Source: Pseudomonadales bacterium
Lineage (GTDB): Bacteria; Pseudomonadota; Gammaproteobacteria; Pseudomonadales; Azotimanducaceae
Assembly: GCA_022822135.1 (NCBI GenBank)
Contig: JAJECH010000043.1
Span: 1 to 64,000 of the forward strand
DNA: 64,000 nucleotides
Direction of reading: 5' to 3'
The position numbers were made by a program, and so were the translations under genes. Positions 44,538 through 54,006 of this stretch are shown one piece after another. How positions within the stretch are numbered: position 1 is the first letter of the stretch; each line of letters opens with the position of its first letter. Under the pieces are notes generated by a model. It was not told the DNA's origin. It did no database searches and saw only the letters and a program-made list of their open reading frames with translations.

Positions 44538-45644
44538 TTAATGAGACTCATTATCGTCTAAGGGATACACATAAATCCCATCTGCTTCAGCAGTGACAGA
44601 GACGGAATCGCCAATTGAAGCCGTCGGTCGCGTTTCACTAATGACTCGCAATCTCTCACCGTCTGCTTCAACTATTACTAAGTATCGACCACCACGGAAT
44701 CGAACGTCCGTAACGTGAACATTGCTTCCTGATGATGCTTGGAGAGACAGCGACTCGGGATGCGCAATCACCACGCACTTCTGATCGTTTCGAAGGTCAA
44801 CGTGTACGCCCCGCATGGAACCGAATACGGTTTCTACTCCTCCGTTAATTACGCGACCAGCGATGGGGTCGGTACCACAGAACAGCGACGCGACGAACTG
44901 TGTTTTCGGGGTTCGCCAGATCGCTTCAGGAGGGGCATCTTGCACAATTCGACCGTCCTGAAGTACAGCAATGCGGTCTGCAAGTTCCATCGCTTCTTCG
45001 GGGTCGTGAGTAACCACGATGCAAGGTGCACCACTTGCTCGCAGGGCTAATCTAGCGTCCTCGCGTAAGTTTCTTCGAAGCGCGGAGTCGACATTCGCGA
45101 AGGCTTCATCTAACAACATTACGGAAGGTTCTGGTGCTAAAGCACGAGCGATCGCAACACGCTGCTGTTCGCCACCGGAAAGCGTGTCTGGGAATCGATT
45201 CGCGTGGTCTGCTAGACCCACCTCTCGTAACTGGTCCAGTGCGCGTGATGTTCGCGCTTGAGATGCAAAGCCTGGTAATCCGAACGCCACGTTGTCGACA
45301 ACGGTTAAATGCGGAAACAACACATGATCTTGAAATACAAAACCGCAGTTTCTCACCTCCGGAGGCGGCTCGTGACCTGGCACAGCGGGTGCTAAACCAC
45401 TGATTCGTACGCTTCCTTCTTGCAGCGGTAACAGGCCAGCGATGATGCGTAGCAGGGTACTCTTGCCGCTGCCGGAAGCGCCTAGCAGACAGACTATTTC
45501 ACCAGGTGCGACCGTCAAGCTCACATGATCAAGAACGCGGTTTTGTCCAAAACTGTAGCTAACGTCTTCAATCCGAACAGGGTCTCGTGACAACGCTTTT
45601 TCTGCTGTCGCCTTTACCTTACCTTCCTTAGAATCCGTGCTCAT
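44538..45644 (-). CDS. fbpC: Ferric iron ABC transporter, ATP-binding protein
   Basis: A 368-residue ATPase from the ATG at 45644; the frame extends 17 codons further upstream into the permease gene. Walker A is GASGSGKSTLL, the signature LSGGEQQRVAIARAL, Walker B VMLLDEAFANVD, with switch His in VTHDPEEAM. A C-terminal TOBE-like domain follows, as in FbpC/PotA-type iron and sulfate importers. It is divergent from the permease gene, whose ATG overlaps this one. Confidence 0.93.
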   Translation of the reverse strand: MSTDSKEGKVKATAEKALSRDPVRIEDVSYSFGQNRVLDHVSLTVAPGEIVCLLGASGSGKSTLLRIIAGLLPLQEGSVRISGLAPAVPGHEPPPEVRNCGFVFQDHVLFPHLTVVDNVAFGLPGFASQARTSRALDQLREVGLADHANRFPDTLSGGEQQRVAIARALAPEPSVMLLDEAFANVDSALRRNLREDARLALRASGAPCIVVTHDPEEAMELADRIAVLQDGRIVQDAPPEAIWRTPKTQFVASLFCGTDPIAGRVINGGVETVFGSMRGVHVDLRNDQKCVVIAHPESLSLQASSGSNVHVTDVRFRGGRYLVIVEADGERLRVISETRPTASIGDSVSVTAEADGIYVYPLDDNESH

Positions 45645-47322
45645 GTCCAATCCCAGCCCTGTTACTAGACGCCAGGGTTTTCGCATACCTCGCATTCTGT
45701 CGGGATGGACATTGATTGCACTCGCAATCGCACTTCCGATCGCAATACCGATCGTAGCGGTCCTACTGAATTTCTTCGTGCCTGCATCAGCGACATGGAT
45801 TCACCTACGTGAAACGGTCCTCTTAGGGTACATCGGTAATACGGTAGCACTCCTCCTTTGTGTCGCATGTATTACTACGCTGGTTGGCGTAGGTTGTGCC
45901 TGGCTAACTGCGACGAAAGAGTTCCCCGGACGCCGTGTATTTGCTTGGGTTTTGATTCTACCGTTAGCGGCACCCGCATACGTTGTAGCGTATGCGTATG
46001 GAGACCTGTTCGCAAATGTGACGCACGTTCAATCTTGGATTCAGCAGGTCACGACATTGGATGTCTCAATACCGTCTATCCGCTCTTTACCCGGCGCAGG
46101 GATGGTGCTCGGTTTCACCCTATATCCCTATGTGTATTTACTAGCCTACAACGCATTCTCAGAACAAGCCGCGCCAATGGCAGACGCCGCTCGAACACTC
46201 GGCGTAACGCCACGGCGAATCTTCTTCAAGATTGCTCTACCGCATGCACGTCCCGCGATCGCAGGTGGTTTGGCGTTGGCACTGATGGAAACGGCTGCGG
46301 ACTTCGGTGTTGTAGAGTTTTTCGGCGTACCAACGCTCACAAACGGAATCTTCCGTACTTGGTATGCAATGGGTGAACAACAAGCCGCAATGCAACTCGC
46401 AGGATGGCTGTTCCTGATCGTTGCATTTCTAGTCGTGCTTGAGCAATTCGCGCGCCGAGGTCTCCATGCAAATCCGGTATCGAGAAATGTCCCAAGCACG
46501 CGGACACCACTGCACGGCTGGCGTTCCTACATGGTCATTACTTTTTGCGTTTTACCGCTATTGTTCGGCTTAGTAATCCCGGTTTTCGTACTTGGACGAC
46601 ACGCTGTTGAGACGGGCGATCCCACATTTGGCATTCCTTTCTTAAGTTATGTGGTCAACACCATCTCTGTGGCAACGATTACTGCGTTTCTCGCCGTCAT
46701 CTTCGCTATGTGCTTGACATACGCGACACGACTGAGAGGCGATCGAAAAATACTTCGACTAGGCGTGCGAACCGCAACGTTAGGGTATGCCATACCAGGT
46801 ATGGTATTGGCGATCGGCGTCTTAGGTCCTCTTACGTTTATCGATCGTACGTTCGCAAAGTGGGTTCAGTCTACGTTCGACATAAATATCGGTTTACTCA
46901 TGACCGGAAGCGTTGCAGCTCTTATCTTCGTCTATCTCGCCCGTTTTCTTACCGTCTCATTTAACAGCATTGAAGGTGGTATGGCTCGAATCCACCCGAA
47001 TTACGATGATGCCGCTCGTAGTCTAGGAACGAAGCCTCTCGGCGCTTTGCGACGTGTCCATTTGCCGCTCTTAACTCCCGCCATTGTGACCGCACTGCTG
47101 CTCGTGTTTGTCGATGTCGTTAAGGAACTTCCTGCTACGCTCATCCTCAGACCGTTTAACTTTGAAACGCTCGCAACCCGTGCTTATCGCCTTGCTTCGG
47201 ACGAGAGGATCGCCGAAGCGTCAACCGCTGCACTCTTGATCCTAATCGTAGGTCTAGTACCTACGATCGTCGTGGCTTCGCAGCGTTTTGGTTTACGCCG
47301 GTCAGCCCTTCATCGAGTCTGA
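45643..47322 (+). CDS. fbpB: Ferric iron ABC transporter, permease
   Basis: A 559-residue double-length permease from the ATG at 45643 (a GTG at 45637 is also possible). About twelve helices form two halves, each with an EAA-like loop: DAARTLGVTPRRIFFKIALPHARPAI and DAARSLGTKPLGALRRVHLPLLTPAI. This fused two-permease layout is typical of FbpB/CysU-type ferric iron transporters. It is transcribed divergently from the ATPase gene. Confidence 0.95.
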   Translation: MSNPSPVTRRQGFRIPRILSGWTLIALAIALPIAIPIVAVLLNFFVPASATWIHLRETVLLGYIGNTVALLLCVACITTLVGVGCAWLTATKEFPGRRVFAWVLILPLAAPAYVVAYAYGDLFANVTHVQSWIQQVTTLDVSIPSIRSLPGAGMVLGFTLYPYVYLLAYNAFSEQAAPMADAARTLGVTPRRIFFKIALPHARPAIAGGLALALMETAADFGVVEFFGVPTLTNGIFRTWYAMGEQQAAMQLAGWLFLIVAFLVVLEQFARRGLHANPVSRNVPSTRTPLHGWRSYMVITFCVLPLLFGLVIPVFVLGRHAVETGDPTFGIPFLSYVVNTISVATITAFLAVIFAMCLTYATRLRGDRKILRLGVRTATLGYAIPGMVLAIGVLGPLTFIDRTFAKWVQSTFDINIGLLMTGSVAALIFVYLARFLTVSFNSIEGGMARIHPNYDDAARSLGTKPLGALRRVHLPLLTPAIVTALLLVFVDVVKELPATLILRPFNFETLATRAYRLASDERIAEASTAALLILIVGLVPTIVVASQRFGLRRSALHRV

Positions 47323-47520
47323 GTCGCAATGTCGTTGAAGATCGTTCGCAATCGTCGTGTTGTGACCGAATGAGAGCAGAGACGTTACCGAGGCAGCAGC
47401 ATGATGTGCGCATCTCAATAATCAACGAATACGCTCGCCAAATCCGACGCGCAACATTCACGCACTAAATGGCTTGCGGTTCATTCACACAATAGATCAA
47501 CACAAAAAAGGCTGATAGAC

Positions 47521-48666
47521 ATGCGGACATTTGACTTCGCTGTAGGACAAACGAATCCGGAGACGTTTCCGATCGAGAGAGTTCAAGAGGCAGCAAAAAC
47601 AGCGATCGCAAAAGAGTACGCACAAATCACAACGTATCCCGGAAAGCTCGGACATGCAGGCTTGCGCGCTGTGATGGCTAAACGCGAATCAGAACGCGAA
47701 GGCGTCTCGGTTAGTGCCGAGGAACTGACACTCTTGAATGGTTCGATGCAAGCTGTCACTCTCACCGCGGAGGCACTCACCCAACCTGGCGATACGGTCA
47801 TTTGCGAAGAAGTCACTTACTCAGGCACCATTGGTGCATATCGATCACTTGAAATCGATATGGTGGGTATGCCTGTAGACGAAGATGGCATGCGCGTAGA
47901 TTTACTCGAAGCGAAGTTGGACGAACTTGGGGAAGCAAGAAAACCGAAATTCATCTATGCGCTTACGACATACCAGAATCCTACTGGTACAAATCTCTCG
48001 CTTGAGCGCCGTCATAAACTGATTGAAATCGCCGCATCACGAGACATACCAATCGTCGAGGACAACTGCTACGGTGATGTCCACTACGATGGCGAAAAAC
48101 CTCGTTCACTGTACGCGTTGAGCGACTATGAGAACATCATCTACATGTGTTCGTTATCCAAGATTCTCGCTCCGGGTATGCGTCTCGGTTACATCTACGC
48201 TCAACCGAAATTGCTAGAAACCATTCTTGCGCGACGGCACGATGGCGGTGGCAACTATCTCGCGGCTGCAGTGGTTGCAGAGCTCTACAAACATGACGTC
48301 TGGTCGCTTACTGACGAGTTAAACGAATCGTTAAAAGTGAAAAAAAACCTCGTCGTCGACGGCATTCGTGACGAAGGTGAAGGAATATGCGTTTCGTCTA
48401 ACCCATCTGGAGGACTTTTCGTCTGGGTTCGTTTTCCCGATGACGTAGATCAGGAGAAACTCGCGCAGCTCACGTCAGAACGAGGCTTTTTCTACGCATC
48501 AGGGGCGAACTTTCACATCCACTCAAAGCAAATCCCCTACTTGCGTCTCGCGTTTGGTCATGTACCTGATGACGATATCCGTGACGGTATACCTGTTCTC
48601 ATCCAGTGCCTCAGGGAGGCACGAACGAGTAACGAGAGGCCGCATTTCTCTACATTGTTCGACTAA
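47521..48666 (+). CDS. PLP-dependent class I/II aminotransferase
   Basis: A 381-residue fold-type I aminotransferase like the 2-aminoadipate/MocR-type single-domain enzymes. The PLP Lys214 lies in CSLSKILAPGMRLGY, and other elements are YQNPTG at 151-156 and VEDNCYGDVHYDG. It transfers an amino group between an amino acid and a keto acid; the exact substrates are unclear. An SD-like AAAAAAGGC precedes the ATG. A single gene, no partner visible. Confidence 0.93.
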   Translation: MRTFDFAVGQTNPETFPIERVQEAAKTAIAKEYAQITTYPGKLGHAGLRAVMAKRESEREGVSVSAEELTLLNGSMQAVTLTAEALTQPGDTVICEEVTYSGTIGAYRSLEIDMVGMPVDEDGMRVDLLEAKLDELGEARKPKFIYALTTYQNPTGTNLSLERRHKLIEIAASRDIPIVEDNCYGDVHYDGEKPRSLYALSDYENIIYMCSLSKILAPGMRLGYIYAQPKLLETILARRHDGGGNYLAAAVVAELYKHDVWSLTDELNESLKVKKNLVVDGIRDEGEGICVSSNPSGGLFVWVRFPDDVDQEKLAQLTSERGFFYASGANFHIHSKQIPYLRLAFGHVPDDDIRDGIPVLIQCLREARTSNERPHFSTLFD

Positions 48667-48808
48667 ATCGCGTCGTGCACTAAAAATACGTCCTCATTTG
48701 CAAATAGTCTGTATGCAACGTCTTTGTCTTGACCCCGCATGCGTTGTGAAACTGGTAGTTCGCGGTATCTGTCTAAACAAACGTCGAAATATATAGATCG
48801 AGATCGAG

Positions 48809-49036
48809 ATGCAAAGCAGATGGCTGAGAATCGTGCTCACGATTCTCACGCATATACTCGTCGTGGGATTGCTAGTCGTTTCCTTCGGTTTTTCGCTGTT
48901 CTTAGGATTGCAAGTCAGGCCGATCCTTGGAAATGTTGGTTTGATAACCGTCGTCGTACTCGTTGTGTTGTATGTCTACTTCGGATGGATCAGACCAATC
49001 TCAAGGAAGGTGTCACGCAGACCGGCCGATCTCTAA
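48809..49036 (+). CDS. Small membrane protein
   Basis: A 75-residue protein with two hydrophobic helices (about 8-32 and 42-60: HILVVGLLVVSFGFSLFLGL and GLITVVVLVVLYVYFGW) and a basic C-terminus. No family recognised. Its hydrophobic pattern and compact start suggest a real gene, just upstream of the esterase gene. Confidence 0.5.
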   Translation: MQSRWLRIVLTILTHILVVGLLVVSFGFSLFLGLQVRPILGNVGLITVVVLVVLYVYFGWIRPISRKVSRRPADL

Positions 49037-49115
49037 GACGCACTTTCTGAATGAAGGGGCTTTGCGCGCGAACTTGGTAACATCACCAACGATCACACTT
49101 AAATTCGGACCTCTC

Positions 49116-50561
49116 ATGATGAGACGACTGCTTGTTTGCATTCTCGTGTTGGCATCCATTTCTTGTCTTGCGACCGAAAACGACGCTTGCGCCAACCTAC
49201 AGGAACTCTCACTACCCGACCTAACCGTCGACAAGCTTGAGTCGCTCTCGAACCCAGTTCCGCACTGCAAGCTAACTGGCAGACTTGGTAGAGAAATCGG
49301 TTTTTCTGTGTGGCTACCTGTAGATTGGAATGGCAAGTTCCTCATGGGAGGCGGTGGAGGTTTCGTTGGGTCAATTCAGAATCAAGCACTTGGTCTCGGT
49401 GCGCTACAGAAGGGATACGCCACTGCGGGTACTGACACTGGACATCAGGCTAACGGCATCGACGGTTCTTGGGCTTTACACAATCTTGAGCGAATCGTGA
49501 ATTACGGACACGTTGCAATTCACCGTGTTGCTGAAACGGCGAAACACATCACAGATTCAAATTACGGAGCGTGGCCTAAACGTAGTTATTTCGCAGGTTG
49601 CTCAAACGGCGGACGTCAGGCTATGGCGTTCTCTCAACGTTATCCGACGGACTTCAACGCGATTATTGCAGGTGCGCCTGCATTTGACTTCGGCGGCATT
49701 GCTGCTGCGTTCGTGAACGTTTCTCAGCATATGTACCCCGATATCGACGAATTAACAACACCGCTGATGTCACCCGAAGATCGTACATTACTCGCGAACG
49801 CAGTACTTGCTCAATGCGACGCGATTGATGGACTCGAGGACGGGATCATGAATGATCCGCGAGATTGCGATTTTGATCCAGGCAGTCTGAGTCTCTCTCC
49901 CGAAAAGCTCGCCGCGATTCGCGCTGTCTACGACGGACCGCAAAACGCTAACGGTTTCGTGTTCCATGGTTGGCCTTATGGTGGCGAGGATGAGAATGGT
50001 GGTTGGGGATGGTGGTTAGCCGGTCCGGGTCAGGAAACGGAGGACGCGCCCCCTTCCGCGGCATTCGGATTCGGCGTCGATCTGATGAGATACATGGTTC
50101 AACACGATCCAAATTGGAGCTATGAGGGATTCAGCTTCGACGGCTATCGAGAGCGTGTTGCTGTTGTTGAGTCGGCGCTGAGCGCAAAGAATCCAGATCT
50201 CGACGAATTTCGGGAAGCTGGCGGGAAGCTCCTTCTTTACCATGGCTGGTCTGACGCCGCGCTTTCAGCTTTGGCGACGATCGATTACGTAGATACAGTC
50301 TATGCCCGTGATCCAACTTCTCGCGACGATGTGCGACTGTTCTTGATGCCAGGGGTTCTACATTGTGCTGGGGGACCTGGTCCTTGGATGGTCGACTATC
50401 TCGATGTTATTGAAAGATGGGATTCCTCCGATGATGCGCCGGACGAATTGATCGCAGCGTTTATGGACGAGAGTGGTGCAAGACCCCTTTGTGCATATCC
50501 TTCAAAAGCCTACTACGTCGGTGGAGATGACCGTACGCCATCAAATTTCGAGTGTCGTTAA
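49116..50561 (+). CDS. Tannase/feruloyl-esterase-family protein
   Basis: About 481 residues from the ATG at 49116; the frame extends further upstream but a signal peptide begins here (about 1-20, RRLLVCILVLASISC). The nucleophile Ser163 is in GCSNGG, the acid Asp is in YHGWSDAAL, and the base His is in MPGVLHCAGGPG. The paired Cys beside Ser and His give the CS-D-HC arrangement of the tannase family, which cleaves ester bonds of phenolic acids or related esters. Secreted. Confidence 0.93.
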   Translation: MMRRLLVCILVLASISCLATENDACANLQELSLPDLTVDKLESLSNPVPHCKLTGRLGREIGFSVWLPVDWNGKFLMGGGGGFVGSIQNQALGLGALQKGYATAGTDTGHQANGIDGSWALHNLERIVNYGHVAIHRVAETAKHITDSNYGAWPKRSYFAGCSNGGRQAMAFSQRYPTDFNAIIAGAPAFDFGGIAAAFVNVSQHMYPDIDELTTPLMSPEDRTLLANAVLAQCDAIDGLEDGIMNDPRDCDFDPGSLSLSPEKLAAIRAVYDGPQNANGFVFHGWPYGGEDENGGWGWWLAGPGQETEDAPPSAAFGFGVDLMRYMVQHDPNWSYEGFSFDGYRERVAVVESALSAKNPDLDEFREAGGKLLLYHGWSDAALSALATIDYVDTVYARDPTSRDDVRLFLMPGVLHCAGGPGPWMVDYLDVIERWDSSDDAPDELIAAFMDESGARPLCAYPSKAYYVGGDDRTPSNFECR

Positions 50562-50626
50562 CTCTCTCTTAGACCTGTGATATTCGACCACACGACGGAA
50601 TAGACCGAACGAGGCGGCAGACGAGC

Positions 50627-51229
50627 TTACGGTGTAGGTACCGCCTCGAGTTTCTCCACAAATTCTTCAATTTCACGAGCAGACGTCAGACGGACGAATC
50701 CGATCTCCTTCCATGCAGGATCCGCGATCGTTGACAGCATCGCATTCCGTTTTCGACGTTGCGCACTCAGAATCCAATAGACGAGTGAATCCTCACCGCG
50801 CCATACTGCAAGGTGCGGCCAGAATCGTTCTACATTCTTGCCCCACAAGAGTTCCTTCGATCGCCATCGCTTCCATGAACGATGGAGAACTCGCCAGAGA
50901 AGCACGTAAACCGGCAAGTCCAACCAGATCACCGTGTCGAGCCTGGACCAGAATGCTACCTTAGATAACTGTGTGTAGGATCCGGCGACGACCCATCTGT
51001 CGCCTCGGGTTGCCTCATTGAATCGAAGCAGTAACTCCTCCGGATTCGTTTCGTTTAGACCTACCCAATTCGGTAGCCAGTTCAGCGCATCGAGCTCCAC
51101 GAAGTCCGCGTCAAGTAGCAACGCAAGTCGCTCAGCTAGCGTGCTCTTCCCAGAGGCACTGTTTCCAATCACGTGAATCCGACGGCCAATCTGCAAAAGA
51201 CCTGTCTCCGATTTGGGTTGTAAGTTCAA
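50627..51229 (-). CDS. Adenylate-kinase-like P-loop ATPase (FlaR/topology-modulation-like)
   Basis: A 200-residue protein of the AAA_17/18-type kinases often annotated as DNA topology modulation protein FlaR-related. Walker A is GNSASGKSTLA near residue 22, then VELDALNWLPNWVG (the family's D-alpha-L-N-W), WVVAGSYT and VIWLDLP. Function not established; possibly a small-molecule kinase. Neighbour on the same strand is the CPBP protease gene. Confidence 0.87.
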   Translation of the reverse strand: MNLQPKSETGLLQIGRRIHVIGNSASGKSTLAERLALLLDADFVELDALNWLPNWVGLNETNPEELLLRFNEATRGDRWVVAGSYTQLSKVAFWSRLDTVIWLDLPVYVLLWRVLHRSWKRWRSKELLWGKNVERFWPHLAVWRGEDSLVYWILSAQRRKRNAMLSTIADPAWKEIGFVRLTSAREIEEFVEKLEAVPTP

Positions 51230-51267
51230 GGCCTAATGTCCGTCTCACTTCTACTCTGCACGAGTAT

Positions 51268-52014
51268 TCACGGCGTACCAACACGTCTCGAAGCGGCTTC
51301 GAGAAAGTTAGCTAAATTGACCAGGCAGTGCGCGACTATGCCAGGTCGGACACTTTGCGTATGAATGGTTGTGTAGATGAGCGGCAAGATTCCCAATGTC
51401 CGTACTGGAATCATCCATGGCGTGTCAAAGTGATATACGGCGAAGAGAAAGCTGTGTGCGACAGGTTTGAGACGTCCGAACTGCCGCGGCATTCTTGGCA
51501 GAAGGTAACCACGAAAGTAGAGCTCTTCAGTTATCGGAACCAGGATTCCAGTTAGTGCGATGTGCGCAACAAGGACTATCCATGCAAGTTCAGAAGCCTC
51601 TTTCATTTCGTATCTAGCAAAAATATTGACGCTAACCGAATGAGCTTCAAGCCACGAGGACATCGGTTCTAAAACTAAGAAGATAAACGCGGTCGGTATC
51701 AGGATCACGGGAACCCATATGAAATAACGAGTCCATGGGAGTTTTTCGCTATACACGACAACACCCTTAAGCGACCATCCCCGATTGTTACGTTTTTTGG
51801 CTAGGTAGTAGAGAAAACCGAGTTGTACAGGAATCAACACGAATACGTTTGCGAATATACCGTAGAAGAGCTCTGGTGGAAGCGACGGGTTCCAAAATGC
51901 TGCTAACCCCAATACCGTCGCAGTTATGTTTGCGACGCCCGGAGCTAAATGGAGAAATAAGCTCGTCGTTAAAGAATGAGGTTTTACTTCTGAACCATTC
52001 AGATCTTGATTCAA
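51268..52014 (-). CDS. CPBP-family intramembrane metalloprotease
   Basis: A 248-residue membrane protein with about seven helices. The CPBP motif EEL-x-x-R is visible in PITEELYFRGYLLP, the second motif FLFAVYH has the His that ligates the metal, and the third part GLxHTxxN-like VAHCLVNLANF. Family members (Rce1/Abi type) are proteases that process prenylated or bacteriocin-related peptides; the bacterial role is unknown. Start ATG at 52014. Confidence 0.88.
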   Translation of the reverse strand: MNQDLNGSEVKPHSLTTSLFLHLAPGVANITATVLGLAAFWNPSLPPELFYGIFANVFVLIPVQLGFLYYLAKKRNNRGWSLKGVVVYSEKLPWTRYFIWVPVILIPTAFIFLVLEPMSSWLEAHSVSVNIFARYEMKEASELAWIVLVAHIALTGILVPITEELYFRGYLLPRMPRQFGRLKPVAHSFLFAVYHFDTPWMIPVRTLGILPLIYTTIHTQSVRPGIVAHCLVNLANFLEAASRRVGTP

Positions 52015-52079
52015 TTGTCCTGTCGAGGGGATCTTGATCGCCTCCAGTCTAGTTAGAGCTCAAGGTACGTGCCATTTTG

Positions 52080-52214
52080 TTAAGACTGCTTTGCCAAAAC
52101 ACAAAAGGACTGGTCTCCCGGATAGTGTTCGAACTCTGCGAATCGATCGTAACCACGGCGTTCATAGAACTCACGCGCTTGCAAGGTATACGTCGTTAGG
52201 TGCGAGCCGACGCT
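52080..52214 (-). pseudogene. GNAT acetyltransferase relic (C-terminal fragment)
   Basis: On the minus strand the frame ending at the TAA (52082-52080) reads HLTTYTLQAREFYERRGYDRF, then EFEHYPGDQSFCVLAKQS. That is the typical C-terminal half of a GNAT N-acetyltransferase (FY-RRGY motif and a final strand). A TGA precedes it in frame at 52217-52215, and the other frames upstream are not continuous, so the gene is broken. The fold's CoA-binding part is not recognisable. Confidence 0.7.
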
Positions 52215-52391
52215 TCAAGACAAACTGACTCAGAAATACCTGACGAGATCGTGACTCCATGGGTACAACAAAGCTCCAAGAAGCCCGAAGGTACCTCGTT
52301 GTGCCACGACGGGCAACCCGCTCGGCTCTTGTGTGCTTACTACAAGCTACTTTCGGACTAGGCGGCTAGCAGACCGGTTACTTAATTCCCC
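52215..52391. other. Relic or intergenic DNA upstream of the GNAT fragment
   Basis: Probably the decayed N-terminal part of the acetyltransferase plus intergenic sequence. The minus-strand frames contain stops, and I could not reconstruct a continuous protein. Confidence 0.4.
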
Positions 52392-52871
52392 TCAACTCCT
52401 ACCTGCGCGATTGAAGATTCCAGCGATTCCAGCAACTACGACGCTTGTAATCACAGTACCTAGCGCACCCTGAAACGCAGAACTCACTGGTGTTCCTGTG
52501 ACCATTGCTACTGCCGCCTCTATCTCATCCGACGACAGCCCTCCCGATATCGCCCTCGAACGTGCGGCTTCGGCGAATTCCACGTAGTAGTCGGGGAACA
52601 CAACGGTAGTCATAAGCCAGGAGCCGAGAAAGACGATGACTGCTCCGACTAGACCCAAGACAAGCCCGTTCCCGACTTGCTGAATCCAATTCGAACTTGG
52701 TGCCAATCGGCGCGATGCGAGGACCACGATCACCACATTGATGATGATTACGACGATGACAAACCCCATGGGAGCCATCTGGTGGGTGTGAAGATTCAGA
52801 GCACCCAGTACGAAGCCCAACGCGGCAACAATGACGCCGAGCACGAGGCCGTATTTGACAGGTATGGTCAT
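52392..52871 (-). CDS. DUF4199-family membrane protein
   Basis: A 159-residue protein from the ATG at 52871, with an SD (GGAG) just upstream; a further in-frame Met 16 codons upstream is less likely. Four hydrophobic helices are seen (YGLVLGVIVAALGFVLGA; MGFVIVVIIINVVIVVLA; GLVLGLVGAVIVFLGSWL; GTVITSVVVAGIAGIF), separated by a soluble segment. The layout and the C-terminal TPVSSAFQGALGTVITSVVV match DUF4199 proteins, whose function is unknown. Confidence 0.8.
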   Translation of the reverse strand: MTIPVKYGLVLGVIVAALGFVLGALNLHTHQMAPMGFVIVVIIINVVIVVLASRRLAPSSNWIQQVGNGLVLGLVGAVIVFLGSWLMTTVVFPDYYVEFAEAARSRAISGGLSSDEIEAAVAMVTGTPVSSAFQGALGTVITSVVVAGIAGIFNRAGRS

Positions 52872-52919
52872 GAAAAACTGCTCCAGTTCGAAAGACTTCT
52901 GTAGGTTAAAGCGGTTCAA

Positions 52920-53323
52920 TCGATACCAGATTTTGCACTCTTCTGAAAGCTCTTTTTCCCTTCCCTCTTCGAATGCAATCCACCGTCGTCAATCCCACAT
53001 GGAGCGTCGCTTCCGATTCACGAAGTTCGCTAATACAGACACGACGAAACGTAGGGAGTCAACGTGGAGTCTCTGCATCGTCTCGCCGCAATCGTAGGGG
53101 CGTCTTCACACCTTATAGACAACCATCGAGGATTACGTCCTTCGCCACTCTCCTGTTCGTGCATCCGACATACCGAAGCAATCCTCAAACGCGGTGTCGA
53201 AAAGAGCGACTAACCAAGGCGATGAACGCACTGGTGTAACAGACCATGCCGCGCGAGCAGCGGGCATCGAGGAACTAGAATAGCTTTTGTATCAGATAGT
53301 TAGCTGATCCGTAGGAGGTATAC
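52920..53323. other. Intergenic region between the DUF4199 and superoxide dismutase genes
   Basis: About 400 bp without a gene I can support. A plus-strand frame of 88 codons (52973-53239) is Arg/Ser-rich and unlikely to be real. Another plus-strand frame ends with TDHAARAAGIEELE (about 53240-53283), which might be a remnant of a coding tail. The region ends with a strong SD (AGGAGG) 8 nt before the sod ATG. Confidence 0.45.
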
Positions 53324-53872
53324 ATGTCCACTCGAAACGGCGCGGCGATTGCGATCGCAGCATTAGCTCTTGTGCTCTATGTGTCCGTGGCTTCGAGCGA
53401 CGAGAAACCAGCCATGGCGCAAGCAGACATGGTAGCACCCGAAGGAGCCGCGATCGGCACCGTCACATTCGAGCAGACGCCAAGTGGCGTGCTGATCAAC
53501 GTGGACGTGACAGATTTGCCACCTGGTCCGCACGGTATCCACCTGCACGAGTTCGGTGCCTGCACGCCGGACTTCAGCGCCGCTGGAGGTCACATCAACC
53601 CGGACGGTGTCGCGCACGGCCTGCGCCACCCGGACGGGCCAGATCAAGGCGATCTCCCCTTGCTGTTTGTCCACGCGGACGGTTCGGCACGAGCGGAGTT
53701 CTACCATACACGCATCAGCGTCGAGGGTGGCAGCGACAATCCGGTCTTGCTAGATCAGGATGGTTCGTCGGTCATCATCCACGACAAACCCGACGATCAC
53801 TTCACTCAACCCATCGGTGGTGCCGGGGGCCGCATCGCCTGCGGAATCATCAAAGGCCACGTATCAGGCTAA
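53324..53872 (+). CDS. sodC: Cu/Zn superoxide dismutase-family protein
   Basis: A 182-residue periplasmic Cu/Zn SOD. The signal or anchor is at about 5-25. Metal ligands: His73 and His75 (IHLHE), bridging His90 (GGHINP), His98 and His102, Asp110 (GDLP) and His153 (IIHDK). Cys80 and Cys173 form the usual disulfide. It converts superoxide to O2 and H2O2. Its DNA is visibly richer in G and C than neighbouring genes. It lies next to two tRNA genes, a common insertion site. Confidence 0.93.
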   Translation: MSTRNGAAIAIAALALVLYVSVASSDEKPAMAQADMVAPEGAAIGTVTFEQTPSGVLINVDVTDLPPGPHGIHLHEFGACTPDFSAAGGHINPDGVAHGLRHPDGPDQGDLPLLFVHADGSARAEFYHTRISVEGGSDNPVLLDQDGSSVIIHDKPDDHFTQPIGGAGGRIACGIIKGHVSG

Positions 53873-53916
53873 CCGCCTAAATTCAGCAGGAAACACAAGG
53901 CGTTATGCGAGATCCA

Positions 53917-54005
53917 TGGCGGAGAGGGAGGGATTCGAACCCTCGATAGGGGATACCTATACTCCCTTAGCAGGGGAGCGCCTTCGACCTCTCGGCCACC
54001 TCTCC
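53917..54005 (-). tRNA. tRNA-Ser (anticodon GCT)
   Basis: Minus-strand cloverleaf with a long variable arm and encoded CCA. The acceptor pairs GGAGAGG with CCTCTCC, the anticodon stem CTCCC/GGGAG encloses CTGCTAA, and the T-loop is GGGTTCGAATCCC. The anticodon GCT reads AGC/AGT serine codons. It lies just downstream of tRNA-Arg in the csrA region, as in other gammaproteobacteria. Confidence 0.95.
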
Positions 54006-54006
54006 A

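Noticed and set aside
52973-53239. 88-codon plus-strand frame before sodC
   Set aside because: Ser/Arg-rich without domain pattern; starts inside AT-rich non-coding sequence.
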